From NCBI RefSeq assembly GCF_023343835.1, contig NC_064443.1, positions 6,944,001 through 7,008,000 of the forward strand: DNA of 64,000 nt, written 5' to 3'. Below the pieces are notes generated by a model. That model had not been told where the DNA came from. It saw only the letters and a list, made by a program, of their open reading frames with translations, and did no database searches. Origin of the DNA: Lagopus muta. Taxonomy: Eukaryota; Chordata; Aves; Galliformes; Phasianidae. Position numbers and translations under genes: made by a program. Position 1 is the stretch's first letter, and every line of letters starts with the position of its first letter. Positions 12,501 to 21,320 of this stretch are shown here, piece by piece.

Positions 12501-15500
12501 CATAGAAGAGCTGACATAGGCATCATTTTACATTTCAAATAGTTAAAGACAAATGCACATAATTAATGCCTCTTCAAGCTTGTACTTACTTCAGTAGAAG
12601 GATTAGCTGAAATCTCAAGTCTCCCCAGACACTCTGCTCTAATCTCCTTCTCACCAAGATTCCTCATTCACTACTTTTATTTTCCTTAATTTTAATGTGA
12701 GCGTTTGCATAGATTTATATATCAGGAGAAATCATTCTATAAAAGTCTCATTCCATTCTTATTGTTTTGGATATCTAAGGGCATTTCACAAATGCAGTTC
12801 ACAAAGCTGCACAATCCCACAAGCAGTTGCACAGGGGTAACTCAGCAAGTGGCAAACAACATCCAGGATCCAGAAACTACTTAATTTGATTAAGCATAGC
12901 ATGGAATGAGAAGCACTACGACTGTGGGATGCTGAGCTACGGCAGAAAACCTCTTGCAGTTAGAATGCCACATTTCAGGTCAAATGGAATATTTTTAGCA
13001 CTGCTTAACAGCTTTCAATGTTGTTTCCTCCCTCCCCCTGCTCGCATCGCCTCTTCTGCTGCAAAAGTATCAAGAACAGACTCCTTATCTCTGACTAAAC
13101 CACTAAGTTGATGTGCTTGCTGGAGAGCCACTCAGCTTCACTAGTCAGAGATATCTTGTATGCTACACACTGGCAGCTGAATGGAGAAGAGATAATGAGA
13201 TTTCCCTTAATAGTAGAGACTTCCTATTTTGAAACCAATCAGAAGTTCTTTCAAAGAATTTTAAAAGCCATTTGAAAGAAAGCAATTTCTTTTGGTTGCG
13301 CTGTTCAAAAAACAAGTTTAATTAATGACAATATAAGAGATCCAGAAGACACTGGATCCACACTGCAGGGTTGTAAGTCTCACAACATCCATTACTTTTG
13401 TTTCACTAACCACTGCACCATTGGACAAGGAGTAAGAAGCAAGAAGAGAAAAAAAAAATCCAAACACTGAGTATTTATTTTAATAATTAAGTTTTACGCT
13501 TGGCATCTGCCTTTTCAGGATGATGGAAATAAATCCACTCGACCTTCCAAGAGAACTATCCTGCATTGGAAAGCCTTTTAATCCAGACCAACACCGCCAC
13601 TGCAGAGGGCAAGTTATAAATGAGAAGGACTCAGAAGAACACTTCTTGAAGAAATTGAGAGGTAAGTTACTCGTTATCTGAAACTTTTACTAACTTTATT
13701 ATTTAGCAAACTTTAGCAATACCTGCAAAAAATATTGCTGCACAGTAGTGACCATGCTCCAAATTCTCACATTATAGATTAAAAGGAAGTACAGGACTTT
13801 CAGACTGAGCTATTACTATTTTAACTGGCAGAACCACATGCATTTTTTAGTAGACTTGAATATCCTTTTTCACTAGATACGAGTAAGAGGAAGCAAGCTA
13901 AGGTTGGTGAGAAATACACCACTAGAATTCAGTGCTTTACAAACACATGCTCTGAACACCCTGAAGAACATACATGCATCCAGACAGAAAGCTAGTCAAG
14001 GTTCAAATGTACACAACAATATATTGCAGATTAAGCAAAAATAAATAACACATTAAGTATGAAACAAGCTAGTCTAACTTTTGAGAAGAGCTCTAAATGA
14101 AAACATCTGTTATATCACCAAGAGAATTTAACTGCATTTCTTTCTTGATTCATTCTTACTAGGAGATATTAGTTTTCTTATTCTGTCTAGCAATAGAAGA
14201 ATACTTTCTTTTACCACTGCATCTGGTATGTTTAATAGCACCTCATTCACCACACTGCTGTCATTTCTGCTTTAGGATGTGACTGCAATGAATAAAAAGC
14301 TCAAATTGTAACAGTGTTTATAATGCTGCTTGAAAAGTATACATAGCCTGCTTCAAAAATTTTAGCTTTTCATACTGTTTTTAGGCTTACATTGTCAGAA
14401 TAATTTTCTCAGATTTCTCAGTTAACTGCAAAAATACTAACAAAGTATTGTTTTCTGAGGAACAATAGACATCAGGCTTCAAGTATTAAGTGAACCCAAC
14501 AGACAGCAGGTATAAGAAAGATATCCTATCATTTGATCTATTCTGGTAGTAGCATAGCCATGAAAAGCTCCTCATTCCAACCTGCATAAACAGGGAAAAA
14601 CAAAAACGATTGAAGAGAGGTCTCCCTTCCATTGGAATAATTCAATTCCCTCAGTTGTTCTTAGAATGTTTTAAGAACTTGAAAAATCCTTCATGTAAAT
14701 AGATAAAGAATCTCAAGTTTCAGCTTAGCAAAGTTTATTTTTATCACACAGCAATCTAAAAATTCCATTGTATATACAAAACATAATCTGAACAAATCCA
14801 ACTGTAAAACAATGGTAAAACCCACAAACATTGTCATCTAGCTTGACAGGCAGATCATTCTTACAGCCCCTGGCCAAATCAAAACAATGGTAATCACAGA
14901 ATCACAGAATTGTAGGGGTTGGAAGGGACCTCCAGAGATCATCGAGTCCAACCCCCCTGCCAAAACATGTGATTCTGTGACAATTCTGTAATGGTTATGT
15001 TCAATTTGCAAAATTTCTCTTAAAACTCGTTAGTGGCTCTGCATAGACTGCTGTACATCACCCAACATCCTCAGGACAGCTCCCATGTCACTTAAGAAGT
15101 GCCAGAGGCCTGAACACAAGATAATAAGATAATACATAAGATAATAATGGCAAAATCCAGGGCCAATGAAACTGTGAAGTTTAGAAAACAGTACCATCAT
15201 CTCTTATAAATATCGTTGACATAGAGCCTGTCTCAAATGGTGGCACAAAGGCACAGTGGCACAATGCTGTTTTGATCATCTTTTATTTCTGCCATGCCCT
15301 GGGGAAGCATAAAGCATGATTTGCCATTGATCCTGTTATAACCTAAATATACTGCTGTTTGGCAGAGTCAAACAGCAGTAAAAACAAACGTGATTTTGCA
15401 GTTCTAAATCAGGTAGTCTGAACTGGCAAGCTAAGGAAACAACTGTCAGTTAAATAGTTCAGCAATTTTAACAGGACAACTTAGAGTCTTGCTCAAGAAG

Positions 15501-18500
15501 GATAGAGAAAACAGCCTAACAAATAAGATTACTGCCAGCACTCTAAGTGGCATTTTGATCTTGTTCAACCTAGCAGTCCATCCTCTCCATTAACAGATCT
15601 TTGAAGAACTACACAATAAATTTTTCAGTTAGACAGCACAAAGCCCTCAGAGGTGTGCACTGCCTTACCCACTGACTTAGAAAAAAATGTAGTTTTCACA
15701 CCAGCAGACAGCTGAGCAGAAGCAGATCATTTATGGCATGAAGAGATCCTTCACCAGTAATTGCCTCACTTACATCCATGTGTTGAAGTTTGTAAATACA
15801 AACCAGTCCTAGAGGTGACATTTTTATTTGCTTTATGGAATATGGAATTTATATTTTTGGAATACTAAGCAGATAGAGGAAAATGTATTTAACACTGAAC
15901 ATTTCCCCCACATGTACACATTTTTTTCCCTAATTAATTCAATGGATGGAGGTCAGGCAATTGGGGAAGTTGCATTCAGGGAAGAAAATTCCAAACCCAA
16001 CAACTAAAAGCAGAATATAATAGTTAGCAGCACTGAAATAACAAGGGATAGAAAAAATCTAGATGTAGTTTTCTGTAGGGGATGGTGCAGAGAAGGACAA
16101 GATGGGATTAACATTCGACTCTTCTCCTAGGTACACTGAAGCGTAGCCAAAACAGCATTCCTATTTGCCATTCAAGGGGACATTAGGTGATGTGCAGTAG
16201 AGATTGTGTTGAGGAAGCAATTTATCCAGACACAGGCTCTCCAAGTAATTTAGTAAGACCGTATCATTATACAGCAAACTAATTTCAAGCACTTAGTCCA
16301 AATCAAAGATATAAAAAGACAGTTTTTATAACATGAGAGCTCTCTAATCTTTGGCATATCTTTTATTCCACCAGCCTTCAAGAGAGCTTCATACACACAC
16401 ACCCCTTCATTTCCTCTATAAGGGCTATCTCAATTCTAGATTGAACTTTTTGGAGCAATAGGATTTTTACTGTGTGCCTAACTGGAACACAGCACATGGG
16501 GACTCTAACTTAACTGCTAACCCAGTGCTGACACTAGAAATCAAGTAGTAGCAAGAATATATGACTTCTTTTTTAAACCATACATCTCCCAGCACTCACA
16601 AATTGCTGGAGCCTAGATCTGCAGAAATTTAGCAGACATTTTTCTCCAGAGTACACACAGTACTCTAGAGAAAGAAACTAACACCTAGAGCTAGGTAATT
16701 CTCTCAATCCCTTCAAAGAACCACTGATGAATATTTAAAATTTCTTTTTTTAAAAAAAGCACAAAGTCTCAATTGTGGCTCTTGAAGCCCTCAGAACTAC
16801 TTAATAACATTCATCACCAAATGTAGCAAGTAAATGGATCAATACAGTGGGAAAGGCATTGCAATAAAGGAGTGATGACAAAAGGACTGGCACAATGAAG
16901 AGGTACTATAAGGAAAGGAAGGAAGACTGCTCATCCATATCAGACGATTCTAGTTTCACGGGGAAAGCTTCACTAAGGAGGGATCTCCAGGAAGAGATCC
17001 TTCCCTAGCAGCAGTCAGCCCTTAAATGAGGTCTAAGAGAGGTGCAGCCAAGTGCCACCCCTTCCTGTCACACAGCTGAATTGCCTTCATCTGTGCTCCC
17101 AGGGCTGACGGGTCCTTTCCCAGGTGCTCAGTCAGTGGTTCAGGCCAGACTCAACAGTTACCACACACCAAGAAAATTATCAATCTTCAGTATTCTTGTA
17201 GCACTGTATATGTTCAGATTAAATCAATGAGGCCATTAATTAAAAACATGAGAATAACAATATTGAACTTTCATAGTCAAACCCTTTTTTATTGAAAGCA
17301 GGTGATCATAATGCATTGCACTGCTACTTACATAAATCTAGCACTGTAGGTACAAAGCACCACACATCCCACTGGAACCTGGCCCACTGCATTATGCTTG
17401 AAACACACCACAGTAATAGAAAGCAGTCTAGGTCATAAAACACATTCGCATGGATTAGAGGAAGTTATACTCACAGCTAGCATTTCTGTAGAGAAGAAAA
17501 GGTTCATGAAGCTGAAACTCCAAGTCTTTATTCACTGGTTCAACTAAGTTGTGCATGTTCAGTCGATTCACTATTGTAAAAACATGGTATGGAGAAGCAG
17601 ACCTATTGTTTCAATTAAAACAAAAGCAAGGATTGAGACCTTGAACAACAGTTTTCTGAAACAGTTACGAATTAATCCTCAAAACTCCATTATTTTATGA
17701 ACTGACACTTCAGTAGTCCTGAATATCCAATATTTCTTTTCTTCCAAGTCATCTCCTGGCAAGCCAACTAATGTCAATTTAAAACCATGCTTAACTCAAC
17801 TACGATTAGAATTAATGTAACAGTTGTGAACTGCAGAATCAAAGATATGCTGCAAAAAAAAAAAAAAGAAAAAAGAAAAAAAAGAAAATGCTGTTCAAAA
17901 ACAAACATGTTGTACCCATAAGCAGCCACATAATGAACACAGCAGCACAATGAAGGCCTCTGGGGCAGTAGTTTGTTTTAGGTCACTCATGTCTAATAAA
18001 AATAATTAGCTAAGAAAACAAAAGATACTCGGGCAAAAATCAGACATAATTAGGTATTAAGTATAAAGATTTTTATAGCAACATGGCCATGTTTACTGAA
18101 TGACCAGCAACAAAATCTGCCAAGAGCTGCTATGGAGGAGGCAAACTGTCCTTGCCATTCCAAGGCTGTCTTTAATGTTCCTAACAGAGCTTTTGTGAAA
18201 TAAACAGGTTGTCATGGGAAAACTCTCTCTTTAGTTTTTAATTTGATTGTTTTTCCTCCACTATTTCCAAACTTGGAACTCAAGCAAAGTTAAGAGCACT
18301 AGGTTATTCGCATCCCTTTATAGTGCCAAGACAAAATTATTGGAACAACCTATAGTTTGTATGCTTTGGGACAGGTTGATTATGTCTGCATTACTCACAT
18401 CATACACACAGCAGACTTATTTCATTGTTAGGTTTCTGATTTGCAACTTAAAATGTTTATTATTAGTTGTATTTATGGAGTGCTTCTGAAAAAAATTATT

Positions 18501-20132
18501 CCTGTTCAATCCTTTTCTTTACCCCAAGTAATTGTGAATTTCTTTCTGTTCTAATGAGGAAATCAAGAGGCTCCCAAGTGACTTAACTAGCATCATCCAT
18601 TTACAGAACCAGACAGGATATGAAAGAAATAAAGTGATGAGAGATTTTTTAATTTGTCATCTATACTGTTTTCATTAGCAACTTCACACGTGTTAGAAAG
18701 CCAAGGATTTCACAGCATTTAACAAACACAAAACCAAATGCTACTGTATTAACAAATGCAGATTGATAAACTACATTTCTGTGTGGATACATATGAAGCA
18801 ATTACTAAGTATGACAATTTTTCAGCAGTAATTTTAACAGGGTCATTCGCCTTTGCACAGTTTAGTCCTCTCAAAATACACACATATATGTTAATCACTA
18901 GACAAACATTACTGCATGCAATAAATCTACTATGAAAGCTGCATATGGAGCCACATGAGTCTTGTTTTCTTCTTAGAGCAGACAAGAAGACATAAAAATA
19001 ACCCTTACCTTTTGTACACAAACAAGGTACCTTCTATGTCAGTCTTCTCCTACAAAAAACAGTACGTATGTTTAGGGAATATCCTCACTAGCTTCTGTGT
19101 AATGTTTTAATTAGAGGTATCATTTACAATATTCTTATCTTGCCACACAAGTTTGCCATCCCTCCTTTTCAGCAATGACCTCCTTTTTCCCTAGTAAAAC
19201 TAGGGAAATTAAATCCACTTCCAGGAGATGTACTTCACGTCCTTAACTCACTGATGTGTTACACGGCATACGCCCAGCCTGACCAGTCAGAGCCGAACGC
19301 TTTGCTCACAGCTCCTTATTCTCAGACACTGGCTGCTATCTGCACACAGCAGACAAGTCGTTTACTTAAATGCCCACAGTACCAGCACAGACAACAACAA
19401 AACAACGTAGCTATGCACCACAGCTGCTTCCCACTTGAAATTTCAAGCTTACCACGTGTCAAGGTCCCCAGTGCTGAGAGCCACACACAGCTCCAGAGCT
19501 GAGCACAAGAAGGTGAACTGCAGCGTATTTATGCCTTCTGAGCTTTGTGATGAAACGGCAGCAGTCAGAGAAAGTTGGAGGGGCACGGTACGGCTATGCT
19601 CTGACCCTGGGTAGCGCTTCTTCCTTAACCAACACCGCTAAAGGTGCCTCTTCCCTGCCGTTCGGACACCAAGACCCAAACCAGAAAGGAAAGCACCTCA
19701 GGCCAAAGCTACGCTTTAACGCAATGACGAACACTGCTTCTCAAAGCCCGCTGTTCCTAAAATAGGGCTGCGAGCAACAACCGACGGCGAGACCCATCGA
19801 GCCGCCCGCCCTGCGGCACCAACCCCCGCCCCGCCGCCGCTCCGGCACGGACCGGGCACAGCTCTCCTCAGGCAAAACCGCCTCCCGAGCCAAACCCTGC
19901 CGGGGGAAGGCCCTAAATCCCAAACCGGGCGGCCGCGGCCCCATCGCGACCCGCCGCCCCGCGGCCGGAAGACCCGGGAGAGCCGTTCCCCACTTACCCA
20001 CTCGTTAGCCTTCGGGCTGAAGCTGTAGAGCGCGACCTGCCCGGTCACGTCGGCGATACTGGTGATGTACGGATCGTGCTGCTTGAGGGCCGCCAAGCTG
20101 ATCTCCTGCCCCGCTCTGCTCGCCGCCTCCAT
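386..20132 (-). CDS. DCP1A: DCP1A, mRNA-decapping enzyme 1A (5' part, exons 1-6 of a split gene)
   Basis: DCP1A activates the DCP2 decapping enzyme and sits in cytoplasmic P-bodies, where it promotes 5'-to-3' mRNA decay. Six minus-strand exons (20132-19998, 19049-19009, 17602-17475, 9275-9209, 4332-4194, 505-386) add up to 630 nt and join in one frame to 210 residues. The translation matches what I know of vertebrate DCP1A almost without break: the start MEAASRAGQE, then AALKQHDPYITSIADVTGQV, then LNMHNLVEPVNKDLEFQLHE, then IYSIWFYDKNDCHRIAKLMA. This covers the whole EVH1-like domain (about residues 1-130), which contacts DCP2 and its activators, plus the start of the proline/serine-rich linker. 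The mammalian protein is near 580 residues, so the rest of the linker and the C-terminal trimerisation helix lie beyond the left edge. Every junction has ag/gt borders and matching phase. The closest paralogue, DCP1B, is the main alternative, but the N-terminal wording and the CACNA1D neighbour favour DCP1A. Confidence 0.95.
506..4193 (-). other. DCP1A: DCP1A intron 5
   Basis: About 3.7 kb of AT-rich sequence between exons 5 and 6. It contains short homopolymer runs only. The small ORFs on both strands look like chance: no splice borders, no familiar domains. No repeat family was recognised. Confidence 0.85.
4194..4332 (-). CDS. DCP1A: DCP1A coding exon 5
   Basis: This 139-nt exon encodes VVEQEAQRSQQVSQDRKSPS through IDILEMLSKAKVEYER. 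It finishes the long C-terminal helix of the EVH1 domain and includes the short IDILEMLSKAKxEYER block, which is conserved in vertebrate DCP1A. The acceptor is tgttacag and the donor is gtaagg. It ends in phase 0. Confidence 0.95.
4333..9208 (-). other. DCP1A: DCP1A intron 4
   Basis: About 4.9 kb between exons 4 and 5. A T-run at about 6238-6256 (poly-A on the transcribed strand) lies next to a strong but apparently unused donor match at 6221-6230. A 20-odd-base match to the CR1 3' tail at about 8553-8575 may be the stump of an old insertion. No gene was recognised. Confidence 0.85.
9209..9275 (-). CDS. DCP1A: DCP1A coding exon 4
   Basis: This 67-nt exon encodes (L)SIYSIWFYDKNDCHRIAKLMA and ends two bases into a Lys codon. 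The acceptor is ttttcaag and the donor is gtaagt. It codes the C-terminal part of the EVH1 domain, including the conserved IWFYDKNDC stretch and the start of the closing helix. Confidence 0.95.
13519..13661 (+). other. Exon-like open segment antisense to DCP1A (unassigned)
   Basis: A pyrimidine-rich acceptor (tctgccttttcag) and a perfect donor (AG|gtaagt) bracket 143 nt with one fully open frame: 47 codons from an ATG one base into the segment, leaving one base over. Unspliced, the frame continues to a stop at 13679-13681 (53 residues). The product is charged and starts MMEINPLDLPRELSCIGKPF; it has two Cys and three His in the first 43 residues. The segment is visibly richer in G and C than the intron around it. 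I do not recognise the protein, see no partner exon, and do not see it as a DCP1A exon on the other strand. It could be an exon of an antisense gene, a captured exon or pseudogene piece, or chance. Confidence 0.35.
14886..14995 (-). mobile_element. Tiny CR1 3'-end insertion with foldback ends
   Basis: About 72 nt (from 14894) are identical to the 3' end of the CR1 copy at 48746, including the tail repeat tcacagaatcacag. The piece is then closed by an inverted copy of the tail (gtgattctgtga, 14969-14980), giving a 12-bp perfect inverted repeat. The direct repeat aatggt at 14886-14891 and 14990-14995 may be a target-site duplication. Confidence 0.8.
16958..17155 (-). repeat. LTR-like interspersed repeat, copy C (inverted)
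   Basis: Read on the minus strand this matches the copies at about 42828 and 56866. It shares the acctgggaaa / cagccctgggagcacag lead-in and the 38-nt core (17010-17047) that contains gacctcatttaaggg, then the gggaaggatctc block also present in the 56866 copy. The family name is unknown to me; the layout (GC-rich lead, then a TATA-like ttaagg) suggests a solo LTR. The boundaries are approximate. Confidence 0.7.
17475..17602 (-). CDS. DCP1A: DCP1A coding exon 3
   Basis: This 128-nt exon encodes SASPYHVFTIVNRLN through FLLYRNAS, the central part of the EVH1 domain including the NRLNMHNLVEP strand. The acceptor is aacaatag and the donor is gtgagt. It enters one base short of finishing an Arg codon and leaves one base into a Leu codon. 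Residue 6 of the block is Val where I recall Gly in mammals (SASPYHGFTI); this is a small lineage difference or polymorphism. Confidence 0.95.
17603..19008 (-). other. DCP1A: DCP1A intron 2
   Basis: About 1.4 kb of AT-rich sequence, including an A-rich run interrupted by G at about 17852-17887. No gene was recognised. Confidence 0.85.
19009..19049 (-). CDS. DCP1A: DCP1A coding exon 2
   Basis: This is a 41-nt exon encoding EKTDIEGTLFVYK plus two bases of the next Arg codon. The acceptor ends ...ttttttgtag and the donor reads gtaagg. It is too short to appear as an ORF of its own; it was placed from the known DCP1A protein order and the matching phases (0 in, 2 out). Confidence 0.94.
19050..19997 (-). 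other. DCP1A: DCP1A intron 1
   Basis: About 0.95 kb. The part next to exon 1 (from about 19740) is very GC-rich and belongs to the promoter CpG island; the rest is ordinary sequence. The long minus-strand ORF that reads through the exon 1 donor to 19716 is intron read-through and not part of the protein. Confidence 0.88.
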
Positions 20133-20300
20133 CTTGGCTCCCGGCAGCCACCCGCGGGGGCGGGCGAGAAGCGGCCGCGCGGTGTCACTGTGCGCACGGC
20201 ACCGCCGCCGGCCGGAACGCTGAGCTCCGCGCCTGACGTTCCGCCCGCGCTCTGGACCCCCGCTGCGCCCTGCTCAGCCCCACGGCAGAGCACGGTGGTA
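19740..20300 (-). promoter_or_regulatory. DCP1A: DCP1A CpG-island promoter
   Basis: A sharp rise in G+C and CpG surrounds exon 1. No TATA box is visible. A CRE half-site (tgacgt, 20234-20239) lies about 100 bp before the ATG, and a YY1-like element (ccaagatggaggc on the minus strand) overlaps the start codon. This is typical of a broadly expressed gene with dispersed transcription starts; the exact start site cannot be read from the sequence. Confidence 0.8.
19998..20132 (-). CDS. DCP1A: DCP1A coding exon 1
   Basis: This exon encodes residues 1-45, ending ...SPKANEW, followed by the donor gtaagt. The ATG at 20132-20130 sits in a strong context (A at -3, G at +4). It also lies inside a YY1-type element, a common arrangement at starts of housekeeping genes. 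The exon ends in phase 0. It carries the first strands of the EVH1 fold and lies within a CpG-rich promoter. Confidence 0.96.
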
Positions 20301-21030
20301 CGCGGGGCTGGCTGAGTAACCCCGGGGTGTAGCTGTAACCCCCTTTACTCAGAACAAAGCACAAACAAAATAGATGCTCCCTTTTACTTTGTTACGCGGC
20401 AGCTGTCTTTGCATTTACCGAATCTGCTGTGATCATTTAAATTGCCATCGGTGGAATTGCCATCAGCCGTGCTGCCATGAGATGAAAAGAGACACTCTGT
20501 GTAAAAAATGAAGAGACTGAAAATTCAAAGTCATGTGACACCATGTCTCACCATGGGTTATCCTCCAGTACTGTACGCCTATACAAAGACACCCAGTGTG
20601 AACTGCGTCAGATGAGATGTTCAGTTTACTGCACAGTTATCTCCCCACATCTGGGCATGCCTGAAGGAGGAATGGCACGAGAAATACAAAACTTCAAAGC
20701 TCACCATAGCCCAAGACTGTGGGAAGATTTTGTGTGCTCCATCCTGTACTGCAGAGCAGCACTCATGGGGCTTTCCTGTGCTGCAGGAGGAGCTGCAGAA
20801 AATGATGCAGTCAGTGCTACAGACTCAGTGGTTCTAATCTGGTGTCTAATTATTCCACAGTCTACAGCAGGATATAGAAATATTAAAACCCTTCTGAGGA
20901 TGTAGAGAACGTCATGTAAGCTCTCCCTTACCACAGGTGATGTTCTTTACTGCAGATAGATAGACTTCTAGCAGTTAGCTCTTTAGTTTAATCTTCTAGG
21001 GGAATTACCAGGTCTCTGCCTGAATCAATG
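20301..21030. other. Intergenic, upstream of DCP1A
   Basis: The sequence drops back to ordinary composition. A plus-strand 120-codon ORF (20543-20905) has no recognisable domain, no clear splice borders and no codon pattern that persuades me; I treat it as chance. A transcript running away from the DCP1A promoter is possible but not shown. Confidence 0.5.
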
Positions 21031-21320
21031 GCTGAGCACCAGGTGCAGCTAAACTAGGGAGCTCAGGATCAAGCAATGCACTCGAGTGATCCAAAGAGGT
21101 GGGGCCTGGATCCATCCCTCCTCTCATTTAAGGGTAGGGTTAGCAGACAAGGGAACTGCATCTCGTTGAGACTGCATTTCTTTGGAGCTGTTGCTGGTTA
21201 TTGGAAGGAATGAGTCAATTTCTTTTCTTTTTCTGTCATTCTGTTTTATATTGTTTGTATTCTAGGGAGAAGTTCTGTCATTGCCTTTGTTTGCCTTGTC
21301 TATCCTTTTCTATAAAGGCA
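21031..21320 (+). repeat. Possible divergent LTR-like repeat
   Basis: This shares the layout of the copies at 42828 and 56866 (a ggtggggcctgg block, then cctcctctcatttaaggg), but the lead-in and the tail differ. It may be a distant member of the same family or another one with a similar promoter block. Weak. Confidence 0.35.

Larger units (their letters stand above)
9276..17474 (-). other. DCP1A: DCP1A intron 3 (8.2 kb)
   Basis: This is the largest intron in the window. It holds a plus-strand exon-like segment (13519-13661), a small foldback CR1 insertion (14886-14995) and a minus-strand LTR-like repeat (about 16958-17155), all listed separately. The rest is AT-rich with no recognisable gene. 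Confidence 0.9.

Noticed and set aside
20543..20905. 120-codon plus-strand ORF near the DCP1A promoter
   Set aside because: No recognisable domain and an unremarkable composition; one such ORF is expected by chance in 64 kb.
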